Both the position numbers and the translations under genes were made by a program. Shown piece after piece: positions 52,140 to 64,000 of a stretch of 64,000 nt of DNA. How positions within the stretch are numbered: the first letter of the stretch is position 1; each line of letters starts with the position of its first letter. The stretch is from Maea johnstoni (taxonomy: Eukaryota; Annelida; Polychaeta; Spionida; Magelonidae): the NCBI GenBank assembly GCA_963942565.1, contig OZ012685.1, positions 22,209,743-22,273,742 of the forward strand, written 5' to 3'. The notes beneath the pieces were generated by a model. The model was not told the origin of the DNA. It did not search any database and was given only the letters and a program-made list of their open reading frames with translations.

Positions 52140-52850
52140 CCTATCACTTCTCCCCTTCTCTCTTCACCATTTTCTTTTCCTAACCTCTTTCCTTCAAGCT
52201 TCTCCCCCCGTTTTTGCTCCCCTTTTCCCTCTTATCATCCTCCAGATGTTCCATCCTCTTTCCTTCTATCATCCTCACCCTTCTCTTTCCCCCCATGCTT
52301 TCGTCACTTTTATCTCCATCTTCTGCCTTTCTCCCCCCTTCTCCATCCTCCTCCGTTGCTTCTCTTTTTTTCTCTCCTCCCTCCTCTTTCCTTCAAGCTT
52401 CTCCCCCCCCCCCCCCGTTTTCGCTCCCCGTTTTCCCTCTTATCATCCTCCAATGTTCCATCCTCTTTCCTTCTATCATCCTCACCTCTCTCTTTCCCCC
52501 CATTCTTCCGCCACTTTTATCTCCATCTTATGCCTCTTTCCACCCTTCTCCATCTTCCTCCGTTGCTTCTCTTTCTTTCTCTCCTCCCCCCCCCCCCCCC
52601 TTTGGTCCTTATCATTCTCCCCCTTCTCTACTTCTACTCTCCCCTTCTTCCCTGGAAATTCTTCATCTCTGTCCGCCTACTGTCTTTCACCCTCTTTTGC
52701 CCCCTTTTCTACTCTCTTCCAACCTTTGTACTCTTTTTTCCCACTTCTCTCCCTCTCTCTTCTCATTCCATTCTCATATCTCCTGTTCTCTCTCTCCTTC
52801 TTTCTCCCCCCATCCATTGCCTTTTTCCCCCCTCCCTAGTGTGAAGCTTC
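52140..52850. repeat. Polypyrimidine tract with internal ~190 bp duplication
   Basis: Roughly 700 bp almost entirely C and T on the plus strand. A unit running from CCTTTCCTTCAAGCTTCTCC to TTCTCTCCTCC occurs twice (about 52185-52385 and 52386-52580). Long frames in all three plus phases (up to 297 residues) arise because stop codons need purines, so they are not genes. Such mirror-rich tracts can adopt triplex (H-DNA) structures. Confidence 0.9.
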
Positions 52851-53530
52851 TCGCTCCCACCTCTCTCCTTCGACACAACCCCAACACCAATAATTTATCT
52901 TTTTCATTTTTCCCTGTCAAGGCCCCAACTATCCCACTAATTCATTGTTTACATCTACCATCTACCAAAAACTCTTCTCCCCCCTACCCACCATCTCCAC
53001 TATTTCTCCTACTGATCATTTCTCTGACACAAAAACTCAAAATTCCATCAAACAATAAACTTTTCCCAAAACTCTCTACCAAATTTTGTTCCCGCCAAAC
53101 ACGCTAATGCTCTTCGCACCCAAAATCGTTTTAAACGCCCCAAATATCCTCTTCCCGCTCCTACAACTGACACCTAACAAATCACAAACTATTCACATGT
53201 AGCGTCTGATAAATTGTTAGTGATAGATTATGTTAGTGTGTTCAACACTCAATAGGTGTCACCGGTTGAGAGCAACTTTAGACTTTTAGAACTCGACTTA
53301 TGAAATGGACTGAATAAGAGGGCGAATATAAGGGTACGCCTTTCAGGCTTTTATGTAGCAAAGTTGATTAATTTTGATAGACCAACGGTAGACTCAAGTT
53401 AAAAATACATCGGTTTCCTTTGATGAACCAATGTTATTCTATTCAGTTGTGAAATATACACCAAGGATTGTAGTCCCCTGGTAAATGAAAGCTTTTCCAC
53501 AATATCAAATGTAATCTCCCTGTAGATAAC
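52851..53530. other. Non-coding sequence, no feature seen
   Basis: C-rich tail of the tract fades into AT-rich spacer. Confidence 0.4.
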
Positions 53531-53745
53531 TACTGTAGATTCACAAAAGATTGTGTAGAGTGAATTTTGCGAATTTACACTAAATCGATTTTTACTTTTT
53601 TTACTTTGCGAATTGGCACATGGAGTACCAGCTATACAATTAAAGTGGCAGCACTAATCATTGCGAGTTTTAATTTTGCGTCCGAGGATAAGCGCAGAAA
53701 AACGCCAAAATTAAACTAACGCAATCCTATCCGAATTTACAATGC
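53531..53745. mobile_element. Possible MITE with weak inverted ends
   Basis: The left end ACTGTAGATTCACAAAAGAT and the complement of the right end (ATTGTAAATTCGGATAGGAT) are similar over about 40 bp at roughly two-thirds identity. The inside has TTTTGCGAATTTACA-type motifs. Tentative. Confidence 0.4.
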
Positions 53746-54741
53746 CAGCTATGGTGATTTGTAATGCAGTTGTTGTACTGCAATTCCGCATGCCACTGTA
53801 ATCTTTGTTTACCTTAACTGATGCCTCATGTTACGTCACTGTAGTATATTTTGACGCTAATCTACTTTTTATCATTGACATCAGTCCATATGGACTTTCT
53901 AAAGAAAAATTCTACCATGAAATGTTCATGGTTCGTCAGTCCAAGAAAACCGCCATCTATCGCTACTTTTCTGGCTTAATTGATCAGAAATATCCATGGA
54001 TGATTTTTCGTCAAAGAAATTCTATGGAAACATGAAATATGGGTACTGTAAATGGAATTCTTATCAATGAAAATTGCAAGGGTAATGTATGCTACTTGCC
54101 CTAAGTTATTCATTTTCATATCCAGAAATTTAATTTTCATGCATAAATTGTTCATGCCATGCGTTTTGTAAATGGGGATAACGCCTTTCCAACTTAATGG
54201 CAGCCATTTCGTCATTAGTACGTGAGCACCAGGTGAATGGTAATGACCAAAGCTCTTACACTTACTGTTATCATATTCAATTTCAACATGATTTGGGATC
54301 AATTTTAGTAATAATTAAAGCCTTATTGAATACACCAATGTAGTATAGAGTTTTACGCTCCCTGCCTGGGCTGAATGTTCAGTAAAGGTAAAGGTATTCG
54401 GTTTTTAGTCTTGTATCCACCGAAATGTTCACACCACCTTCCTACCCTTGCAGGCACTGTACACACGGAAACCAATTCATTCCCCCCAGGGATATTCCAG
54501 AACAGCTGGCAGCATATAACGCACAAGCTCTAAGCACTGCCTTATCAATGCTAGATAAATTCTTTGATTGTGGCGGTCTTGACCGCTATACCAACTATTT
54601 TTTCTGCGCTTACTCATTTCCTGTTTAGTTACTTAGACTAGCAAGTGGACTGGCAGTGATCACGTGACCACACAAATAACCAGACAGTGCGTTTTTTACA
54701 CACTTCTAAGCATTATATTATGTCAGTGAAATGTTGAATCC
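53746..54741. other. Non-coding sequence, no feature seen
   Basis: The 67- and 76-residue frames here have no recognisable domain. TTCATGCATAAATTGTTCATG near 54138 faintly recalls the ACCCGTACGAAA MITE interior. Confidence 0.35.
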
Positions 54742-55130
54742 TTGGCGTCGTTAGTGTTAAGGCGCCCTATATGTTGGTCATAGCCGTGTTTTTTAGGGAA
54801 TTTTTCTTGATGACATGGAGGGATACATGTACGTTGTTCGGTGACCGCTGTGTGTGGTTATGCGCGATAATACAAAGTGACGTCATCGTCTGGTTTTTTT
54901 TTTGAAATATACAATGCAGTTTTATCACGCTTAGAATGATTTTATTTTGAATGTCTGTTAATAAAATGCTGTAGATTTGGCGTCGCTAGTGTCGTTGCGT
55001 GTTTTTATGTTGCTACTGGCCGTGTTTAATGGAGAACTATTTGTATATACCAAATGGAAGGTCACAGCTGGCGTGGTTCGGCGACCGGATCGCGGTTGCC
55101 GTGTGTCGTAATATACAGTGCTGGGTTCAG
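54742..55130. repeat. Diverged tandem duplication, period about 235 bp
   Basis: TTGGCGTCGTTAGTGT (54742) and TTGGCGTCGCTAGTGT (54977) each lead into GCCGTGTTT, TTCGGTGACCG / TTCGGCGACCG and TATACAGTG-like blocks. A perfect CRE (TGACGTCA, 54879-54886) lies in the first unit only. Confidence 0.7.
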
Positions 55131-55137
55131 TGGATGG

Positions 55138-55250
55138 ACTAGTGCCAGTCCCTTGAGTCGTGTGCGCGTGAATTTGCATTGAATATACTAGTGCCAGTCC
55201 CTTTGAGCTGCTGTGCGCCAACAATCAGGGGGAAGGGGGGGGGGGGGGTG
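55138..55250. repeat. 50 bp tandem duplication and G run
   Basis: ACTAGTGCCAGTCCCTTGAG at 55138 recurs at 55188 as ACTAGTGCCAGTCCCTTTGAG, followed by a G-rich run near 55226-55250. Confidence 0.8.
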
Positions 55251-55489
55251 GGATGGTGCCGTTTAACTGGGTGGACTCATGCATGAAGCACACAACATAT
55301 CATGGGATCATATATAACTACAACCAAAGCTCAATTGTTCAAGTTATCAATAGAGTATAGTGAGGCTATAACAGCCATTGATATGCGGTCGCGGGCGCCT
55401 TTCTCCGCATAACTTCGCGTTTTCCATCAAAATATTACATGCTCAATGCACACTTTCCCTTCTAGAATTTAGTCCTTCTGGGTACCCAT

Positions 55490-55636
55490 TTTTCAGCTGG
55501 GTGTACTAAGGTAATATGGAATAAACGGTCTTGCCTAAGGACAGACCAAAGTTGAATCGGGAATTGAACCAGTGACCTACATGTACTGATTACTAGTCCG
55601 ACACCTAACCAACTGAGCTACTTTGTCACATCAGTA
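55490..55636 (-). repeat. tRNA-like SINE, A and B boxes intact
   Basis: The minus strand reads TAGCTCAGTTGG (A box, complement of 55609-55620), an anticodon-loop-like CTAGTAA (AGU, threonine-like), and GGTTCAATTCC (B box, complement of 55560-55570). The stems pair poorly and extra bases sit between the anticodon arm and the T arm, so it is not a working tRNA. The tail CCCAGCTGAAAAATGGGTAC beyond the head suggests a SINE body. Confidence 0.65.
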
Positions 55637-56956
55637 GCATTGAGAAGTCTCGAAGTGCAGTTAAGGAGTGTGAGGACTTGACTGTTTGGGAGGTATGCAG
55701 TCTGTTAATGTCATCACTTAGACGTCAGAACTGGAGGCGTGGTAGGCAACTGTGCATATATGTACACCGATACCTAGCGCCATCTATTTCAGAAAATCAA
55801 AATCATTTTCCTTTGAGCATTGCTAACACTCTAGTGAGCTAACCACCATTTTTAAACAAAAATGGTCAATTTAATTCGTTTTGAGTTGAACTCGCAAAGA
55901 AAGCCATTAAAGAAAAATGCAGATTCGGGAGGTACTCGTTTTTACAATGTATAGCACTTCAGAAATATCACAAAGTACAAATACATGTTAAACAGGTTGA
56001 ATGCAGTAAGTATTCAGTAAAGGGAGCTTTTCGAAAGGCAATAGTTTTATGTACTAGAGTATGTTCCGACATAGAGCTTAATCGTAATAAATAGTGATAT
56101 TATGAACAACTTTTTGATAGCAATAAGGGAATGGATGATCTATGTTCCCTTGCCCTAATCTTGACGAAACCTTAACTAATTAATCAATTGACCAATCTTA
56201 GGGCCTAAAGCTATTGAAAAATTTTACTTGTTTACTTTTTTTATAATTATCTATAATTTTCCATCTCTAAGATTTTTTTATCTATATATATAACAACTTT
56301 AAACATCTTTATGAATATTAAACTACTATACAGTTGTGAATCGCAAACTCTAGCTAAAATAGGGGATGTCATGGTAACAATTAATTTATTTTATTAAAAC
56401 GTCCCGGTCAACACATCAACCGTCCGTCAAATTGTCACGCTGGTACAAAATAATAAGAATCAAACATCAATTGATCGCCTTATGTTAATAACTAAGTTTT
56501 GATAGACGTGTGTCAATACCTATTGATAATGTCAATTTGTTATTTAAGGAAACGGTCGTCAAATGAAAGTATTACGGTCATCTTGTCAGCTCAATGACTT
56601 TAAGTAAAAAGTTAAGTCAAGGTTTAATTAGAAACTATCTCATCAAAACAATTTAGGAAAAACGAAGAGTAATTACACTTTTCTTAATTGGCATCTCGGT
56701 TTATCCTGTCCTTTCCCTCCACATATCAAAGGATTATCAGTTGTTTCAATACTATCACGGAGGAACGTGTTGAAAAAAACTAAACAAGAAGGTTGGACAA
56801 ACTAAGAAGGTTTGATAGGCCATTATTGGACGTTTGCTATCAAAGTCATCATGAAGGCCAATCACAACATCGCGAAGATGAGCAACTTGCGGCATTGCAC
56901 GAGAACAATTTTGGGGATGTTTAGCACTTTGAAATGGCTCTAGAATTATCCTAGTC
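55637..56956. other. Non-coding sequence, no feature seen
   Basis: AT-rich. A 75-residue minus frame (56755-56982) has no domain I recognise. Confidence 0.4.
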
Positions 56957-57128
<172 letters not shown>

Positions 57129-57415
57129 AATATTCCTATTTGTTATGCCCAGGTGGCAATTGATTGTGTCATTTATATTGTTATTCAGGACAGTTGTCTT
57201 ATTTTGTTATTACCATGTCTTGGTCGTGGAGTTTTGGTATTGAAAGGGTTAAGGTGATGACCTATTATTGAAAGGGTTAAGTTATTGACTTATCTTGTTG
57301 ATTATTCTAGCAGGGAGTGAGTCATGGGTCATTGGCATTGTTATTGACAACTTTTGTTATTATAATTTACATACTTCTTAGTATAAAGTCAAATATCTTT
57401 CTGTCTGAAGTTCCA

Positions 57416-57505
57416 TTAATTATTGTTATTATCACTATTATTATCATTATTATTATTAGTAGTAGTAGTAGTAGTAGTATTAGAAGTAGTACTGTAGTAG
57501 CAGGA
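57416..57505. repeat. (ATT)n/(TAG)n microsatellite
   Basis: TTATTATCATTATTATTA then (TAG)8 with variants, ending a few bases before the left end of the next element. Confidence 0.9.
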
Positions 57506-57511
57506 GTATTA

Positions 57512-59722
57512 CCCAGTTAACACAAAACATTTGTGCTATGTCTACAAAATATTTAACCCAATATCTGTGAAATATTACTGAAAATGTTTATTAATATTTA
57601 AACGTTTGGCCTGAAAATTATTACCACAATGTTTCTTATAATATTTGTATTATTATTTTTAAAACATTTCCAAGATACATTAACACAATATTGCAAAAAT
57701 TATTCATCAAATGTTTCTGAAAAATATTTATTAATATTAAAACGTTTGGCCTGAAAATTATTACCAAAACATTTCTTATAACATTTAAATTATTATTTTC
57801 ACAATATTTTAAATACATATGTATACAAAGTTGCTTAAATTATTCATAAACTATTTCTAAGAAACATTTTGACATTGTTATTGAAGATATTTATCCCCAT
57901 TGAAATTGCTAGCCTTGGAATATTATGCCAACATTTTTTGTAACATTTTACTCAACAGTTTTTCAATATTTTTGAAATATTCATCTTTCCAGATAGTTGA
58001 GTTTTAAATTCTTTAGAGAAGAAAATGTACTTACCAATCGCCCATAACTAACACACTTTTGAAATCCCCATTTTAGGGATTTCTTGCTCAGTCATACTTT
58101 GAAAAGTATACTGTACAAATCATGCTTTCAAGATAGAAGAGAAGGCTACTTATATTATTTTTGTCAGCCCTAATCAATGCCTTTCGGAATGACACATATT
58201 GATATTTCATGCTTTCTAAGAAACCAAAAATTTTGAATCAATGCCAGTAATGATATATTTATTTGGAAACTACTTTTTCCTAAATTTTCAAATCAATATT
58301 TCATGTTTATCGATCATATTTATCTAATTATAGCATAAAATATTGCTTTTTCAGAGAAGTTGCTAACAATTGTAGGATTATATATTAACGTTATTTAATA
58401 TTAAGATAATAATGTTGAATTGTAGCTATTGTTTTTGCATTTTGACATTATTATGTGGCAATATCATAGGGCATTCCTCAATAATATTTCTGAAATATTT
58501 CATACGGTTTTTGTGTTAAAATTGGTATTTTTATAATGTTTCTGAATTATTAAAGGACTGTTTTAAAGAAATGTTGAACGAAGAATTTGGCAAAAACATT
58601 TCAAAACATTTATTCAACATTTTGTTAATGTCATTTTTAACATTTCTTTACAGCTTAGTTCTTGTTTCACAAATATTTCACAGGATGTGTTCTTGATATC
58701 AAACCAATGTTTAAAAAAAACATTTGTAATATGCAGATGTATAACATTTATTTAAAATGATAATAAAAGATAGGTTAATGTTATCATACATTATCGCAGA
58801 AAATTATTGGTTATTATTTTCTAAATATATATTTAGTTATTTAATTTCAAATTTGTTCAGAAATATTTTGTAACTTTTTAGATACAATACTAAATTAATA
58901 TTTAAAGAAACATTTGTAATGGACAGCTTTAAAACATTTGTCTTTAAATGTTAGAAAAATTATAGTTTAATATTATCAAACATATTTTGGAAAAATATTG
59001 TTTAACATTTTATCAGTGTAAATATTGACATTTTATTCATAATTTTTCAGACGTTTTAGAAACATTTTAAAGAATGTTAATAATACATTCAATAAATGTT
59101 AAAAACAACATTTGTAATACGCAGATGTAAAACATTAACTATAAATGTTGATAAAAGATAATATAATGTTATGAAACATTATTATGAAAAAAATATTGGT
59201 TAATATTGTGAGAAAATATTCCTTTATTAGGCAGCTTTAAAAGATTTATTTTAAATGTTAAAAAAATTACAGTTTAATATATTCAAACATATTTTGGAAA
59301 AATATTGTTTAACATTTCATTAATGTATAAATTGACATTTTATCTATACTTTTTCAGACGTTTTAGAAACATTTTAAAGTATGTTAATAAAACATTCAAT
59401 TAATGTTAAAACAACATTTGTAATACGCAGACATTAAACATTAACTAAAAATGTTGATAAAAGATAACATAATGTTATCAGACATTATTATGAAAAAAAT
59501 ATTGGTTAATATTGTAAGAATATATTCCTTTATTCTCGTAAATGTTTTACTAATATCATATTTTTATTGCATAACATTATTTACATTCATTATTTCACTA
59601 ATGTTTTCCCTATGGTTATTGAACATTTTGCTAATGTTTTATTCATGTTTATTGTGAATGTTTCTAACAAATTTTTTTCAGTCCTTTTGAAAATATTTTG
59701 AAAATATTTTGTGTTTGCTGGG
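57512..59722. mobile_element. 2.2 kb TA-flanked element built from AACATTT/AAATGTT palindromes
   Basis: The left end CCCAGTTAACACAAAACATT and the complement of the right end (CCCAGCAAACACAAAATATT) are inverted termini. TA flanks both sides (57510-57511, 59723-59724). The interior is a dense, degenerate array of AACATTT, AAATGTT and AATATT short palindromes. It also has a ~230-260 bp tandem repeat in the 3' part: TTTTCAGACGTTTTAGAAAC at about 59045 and 59348; AACATTTGTAATACGCAGA at about 59108 and 59412. No transposase. The TA flank is compatible with the Tc1/mariner-IS630 group, unproven. Confidence 0.8.
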
Positions 59723-59724
59723 TA

Positions 59725-62047
59725 AATGAGATCCTTAAAATACTTTAACTGAACTCTCCAATTATAATATTAAAAAACGTAAAGCATTGAAGGAAAACTA
59801 GACATTGATTGAGGGTATCTTATTCCGAATCCATTTTGAAAAAATTCCCTTAATTATACGCCAATTTGAAATACCCGAACGATGCCGTATGGAATCCCTG
59901 TATATTTCACCAATCACTGAACAAGTCGTTCACCAGAACATGTGCACCGCTTGCACTCTCACGCCCTCTATTAGAAGTCAAAGCAACCAAAAAAGGAGTT
60001 ATGAAGTTCATGCTCAAAGGTCAGCTGGTTTCTGTGACTTATCATACACATTCCACATACATCTCATCCTGTTCCACCGGTATACCAGCACATTGCATTC
60101 AGTGTGTGACGCATCGTTTCCAGTAGAGAGAAATATCATGCATATGTAATCCTAACATCATTAACCTCAAGTCTATTTGCTTGTGTACTTAAGGCCCTAT
60201 TGTCTGTTTAGGATTTTTTCCCCAAAATCAATGCATGCAAGAGGTAGCTAGAAAGTTTGTTCTTTTAAAGTAAAACGCCAGTTAGACAACTTTAAACATA
60301 TTCTTATTGTCAGATACCCATGCATACTTTATGTAGCGTATGAATACAGGTATCCCTTCATACCATTGAATGGTTTGCACAAGTAAACTTAACATATATA
60401 ATACAGAAATGTAGCTTGTAAGGAAAAAACACCTTCAAGAACATTGATGAGCTATTTACAGACAAAGTCCTGCAAAGACCGTGGATTGGAACGAGACCAA
60501 ATACTTAATTCACAGCACTTACAACCTTTATCATATGTACCTGGAACTGACTGTCTGGCTTACATAATGGCATTCCTTCCTTAAGATTCCAAGGTGTGTC
60601 AATTATTTTGACTTGACCTAACACCATAATGCAATAACGATCAATAGCACTTGAACGATACCTTGACAAATAGCCAATAGATAATTAACATCGTGTTCTA
60701 AACTGTCATTTAAATCCAATGTTTTCTAAAAGTCTCCTCAGTGTTACAGAATCGTCACAAATTTTATCTAACAGGCCAATTTCCTATAAACAAAATATGT
60801 CGTGACTAACATGCAATACATTTTGATGAGAAACTACATATAGAACCTGTATTGGCCATGTTAACCTTTGATTTTTGCGATTTATAATTTTGCCGCTTTC
60901 AATCTATGATTCGATGATTACCGCTACTAAAATGTCGCTTTTGGTTGCAGACCATTCGCGAATATTGCGATCCGCTACCATTGAAAAACGGATCGATTCG
61001 CGAAATTTTGATTCGCTAATAATTCGAACTTTATAGTATGTGTATGCACATCTGATGCGTAAATAGGGGTACTTCGACAGTAAGATGTAGTAAGTGAAGT
61101 TGTAGTGTCCATTGTTGTGACTACAAAACAATTATTGATATCAAAATCCATGTTTGTCTATTTATTTCGTTTGATTCACGAATATTATTACTTTGATAAC
61201 ATTGCATAAATGTTTGTTTTGTATCTTATGTAGCTGTGCACACGGCCAAAAGTTAAAATGCTTTAATTGTGTGTGACTTCTCTAGTTTACCTTGTCTAAT
61301 GATCTGGGTTACGACTCCAGTCTAAGTACGTCTGTTTTTGCCAATGACTTGTGAAAATTCTCTACTTGATCTTTAAATACGCCAGGATTAATACGTCTGC
61401 TGCTTCCTCGTATATCTACAGTAGGTGTACTGTTGGGAGAATAAAGTTGTGATTAGCACACACAGAGAGTGAAGAAAGCGCCAATCCTGCCACCGACTGT
61501 GGTAAACGTACCTTATGGTATAACCTATGAGAAAATGGAAGGCTCGAGACAGTTGAGTATTTCATTCCTGTCGACCTTTTAATGAAGCACGTAGTCGTAA
61601 TAACTGACTTTATCGGGGTAGTTACGGTGCCAGTCGATCACAAAAGCCACTTAGTAAGTGCTAAATAAAGTAACATCTCCCGTCCAACAAATAAATCTCC
61701 AGGCAGGTGTGTGTCTGGGGATCTCCGAGCAGTGTTTATTGCAGCAAAACACAGTCTTCCAGGCTGGTCTCCCCTTAACCTACCCTCACTGTGATGGAGT
61801 CCAATCGTAGATCCAGTGGGTTTGGATGAGATTAGGATGGATGAGAGACATGTTTTTGCCTGGAGTACTCATCCGAGCACTTAATCACTCAGTCGGTAAT
61901 TAGATCCCGATCAACGTGTAATTAATATGAAAAGATAACCGGGTGTTGATATTAATTATTCATCACCAAGGTGTTAGATTGCTCCGTAGGACGTTGGTGA
62001 TGTATGTCATACGTTTTGAATGTCTATATACGTGCAGTTTCTGCTTG
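59725..62047. other. Non-coding sequence, no gene seen
   Basis: ATTCGCGAAT and GATTCGCGAAATTTTG motifs cluster at 60890-61030, possibly a decayed MITE. A 114-residue frame at 59805-60149 has no domain I recognise. Confidence 0.4.
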
Positions 62048-62200
62048 TGGATGATCGCTCAGTTATGGGCTACGGGCATTTCCAGAAAGGGGGGGGGGGA
62101 GGAATTCCGTGTGTTATAGTATACCCTGAATTTGGATAATCGCTTAGTTATGGGCAAGGGGCTTTTCCAGAAGGAGGGGGTGGGGGGAGAGAAACGCACA
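62048..62200. repeat. 84 bp tandem duplication with G runs
   Basis: TGGATGATCGCTCAGTTATG (62048) and TGGATAATCGCTTAGTTATG (62132) both continue GGCATTTCCAGAA / GGCTTTTCCAGAA and end in a G-rich run. Confidence 0.85.
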
Positions 62201-63205
62201 CCCGGAAGTAAACAGAGGTAGGGGATCAGGTCTTCACAGAGAAAGCATAAACATGGGGAAATGGTAACACGTAAAATTATGAATATATGGGGGTCTGATT
62301 ACGAAAATAAAGATCACGGAGGAGGGTCACTAATAAAATACGTTGGGGCTCTCAAAGATAATTTACAATGGGGATTGTACTTAATTTAGTTATAAAAACC
62401 CAACAACATTGGGGGTGGTGTATCAAACAAAAAAATGGGTTTAGGGGGTCACTCAGAATAAAACTAGTGTATGGGAGTTGTATTAATGTCTGCGTTCAGC
62501 TGACCCCTCTTTTCTTCTGGAATATCCCCAGTGTTGCGCGTACCCCTTAAGCTAGCAATAGCCATGCCTACATCGTTGTAGTTTTGCAATGAAAAGGAAT
62601 CAACATATTGAAAATGTGAGATTTGAAATAATATGGTTTCGCAGATGTGAAAAAAGTGGGCTGTATGTAACAGACAATGAATAAATAGTGCTTTGGAATA
62701 CGTTCTTCTGTTTCATTTACAAATTTGAAAAGCATTGAAATAGAGCATGTATTTTCGAAATATTCGGAGGAGAGTGTAAACAATTGAAAGTTGAGTATTC
62801 GTTATTCTCATTTTGTAGAGGAGGTATTGAAAAAGATGTCCTTTGTTTTTATGCGTGACGTGTTAATATAATCGTCGCTAAAATGAATCTACGGAACTGT
62901 TTCCTCTGAAAAAAACTATTTAATATAGCCTACATGTATATCACCGCCCGGGTTTTAATTAAATGTGTAGGGTAAATTTGTTAAATTCTAATCTTCTTTT
63001 AATCTTTCATTTGTGCTTACTTAAGTACATTTTGGTTCAGTTATCTGCGTTTTAAGATTGTCAAAAAATATTTTTAGCCATTCAGAATTTTGAATGTATT
63101 TTATCACCCGTTCTCTGTCATATTAATACTAAATCGTGATAGTGACTAGCCATTTGATAATGGCATGTAGAGGAAATCAACATAAACCGGGTAAAATAAT
63201 AACCT
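62201..63205. other. Non-coding sequence, no feature seen
   Basis: Nothing recognisable; short frames only. Confidence 0.4.
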
Positions 63206-63300
63206 AGCCTCGGTCACCAGGCAACTTTCCCACATGTCTTGAGCACGATTCGAACCAAACAACCCTACCCTGATTTCATGACGAGAGACGTGAGAGATTA
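63206..63300 (-). repeat. tRNA-derived SINE, partial copy
   Basis: The minus strand has B box GGTTCGAATCG then ACATGTGGGAAAGTTGCC and TGGTGACC, matching the 18355 copy (ACATGTGAGAAAG..CAGTGAC). The A box is not recognisable. Confidence 0.5.
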
Positions 63301-64000
63301 TTTCAACAACTCTTATGATTTCTACGAGACAGGGTGCTAGCTCATTGCGCATAATTAGACCTGTTCCTTTGAGGTACTAGCTGGGCCGCTTTGCAGGTAT
63401 CTTCCTTGAGACTAGACATTGCTGGGCTGACAAACAGGGGCCACTTATCGATGCCACGCCCCCCCCCCCCCCCCCTCACCCTCTCCTTGCTGGAAATCGA
63501 TAGGCGTCGTTGATGTCGTTGATGTTCCTTTTTATTGGTCCATTCTATAGGCATTTTAACGTATATGTACATATGTTTTTGAATGTCTCTGAGACTTTCT
63601 TTGGGTCCCCATAAACCTTTGGGTCCCCCTCGAGGCCCTAGAAAAGGATATCGTTTTTTTTTGGAATTACTATCTTCGATCTAGGTTTATTTTGGAAAGA
63701 TTAATATCCTGCTCTTTCGTAGGTAGATAACTCCGCTCTGACTTTCTAGTGATTTTCCTCTGTCCTACACCGTGCCTTCTCTGTCTTGCACATCCTCATC
63801 CTGGCATTGACTTTTCTATCTGGGTTTTCAAGTTGCCCTACATCATTTCTAATTTCCCCCACTTTCTTGTCTATTCTGGCGTTTATGTTTGCCTCCATGT
63901 TGTACCTTATTTCCCTAATTTGGTCTATGGTAATGGTACTTTGTTGAGACTTTCACTACGTTGTACACCCTCTGAATCATTGTCATCTCATTGTCACTGA
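63301..64000. other. Non-coding sequence, C run at about 63460-63476
   Basis: A pure C run breaks low-complexity sequence. The terminal open frame (63749 to the window end) has no recognisable domain and I do not call it. Confidence 0.35.

Noticed and set aside
52093-53107. Open frames of 162, 248 and 297 residues rich in Ser, Pro, Leu and Phe
   Set aside because: All three phases are open because the tract is nearly purine-free; composition only.
55490-55636. Functional tRNA-Thr gene
   Set aside because: The boxes match but anticodon and T stems do not pair and extra bases are present; a SINE fits better.

Overview
The window looks like nuclear DNA of a marine invertebrate animal. It is AT-rich and gene-poor, full of (AT)n and (TAC)n microsatellites and small transposons, and holds one spliced animal neuropeptide-type GPCR exon. 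A deuterostome such as a hemichordate, echinoderm or amphioxus would fit, but the sequence does not fix the phylum. There are no operons, ribosomal RNA genes or intact tRNA genes. The only host gene I can support is the first coding exon of a rhodopsin-family GPCR on the minus strand (24582-25084). It ends in TM3 at a splice donor inside the DRY arginine codon, and its leader carries a CAG repeat and lies downstream of an NRF1-like palindrome.

Most of what can be described is mobile DNA. The largest piece is a GC-rich, recently inserted DIRS-order (Ngaro/PAT-like) tyrosine-recombinase retroelement at about 46145-51149, with split direct repeats about 1% diverged. Several DNA elements can be bounded to the base by inverted ends and target duplications: six copies of a ~250 bp TA-flanked Tc1/mariner-like MITE, two ~200 bp TTAA-flanked piggyBac-like MITEs, a 2.1 kb TAA-flanked PIF/Harbinger-like element (31832-33912) into which another family has inserted, a 2.2 kb TA-flanked element made of short AACATTT palindromes (57512-59722), and a 1.0 kb element packed with GTCGAATGCGAC-type palindromes (13107-14140).

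Two large foldback elements (34562-38403 and 41838-43652) share an architecture: each arm is a three-unit tandem array, and the arms are inverted about a loop. The second carries perfect AGGTCA-A-AGGTCA (DR1) nuclear-receptor motifs mirrored in both arms. LINE 3' ends, tRNA-derived SINEs and several diverged tandem duplications fill much of the rest.

Region by region: 0-10 kb microsatellites, SINEs and MITEs; 10-17 kb a CCAAT array, the GTCGAA element and tandem duplications; 17-23 kb SINEs and trinucleotide repeats; 24.5-25.7 kb the GPCR first exon and promoter side; 26-34 kb tandem repeats, MITEs and the Harbinger-like element; 34.5-43.7 kb the two foldbacks and a 520 bp duplication; 45-51 kb LINE 3' end and DIRS-order element; 52-53 kb a polypyrimidine tract; 53-64 kb MITEs, a tRNA-like SINE, the AACATTT element and sequence with no recognised feature.
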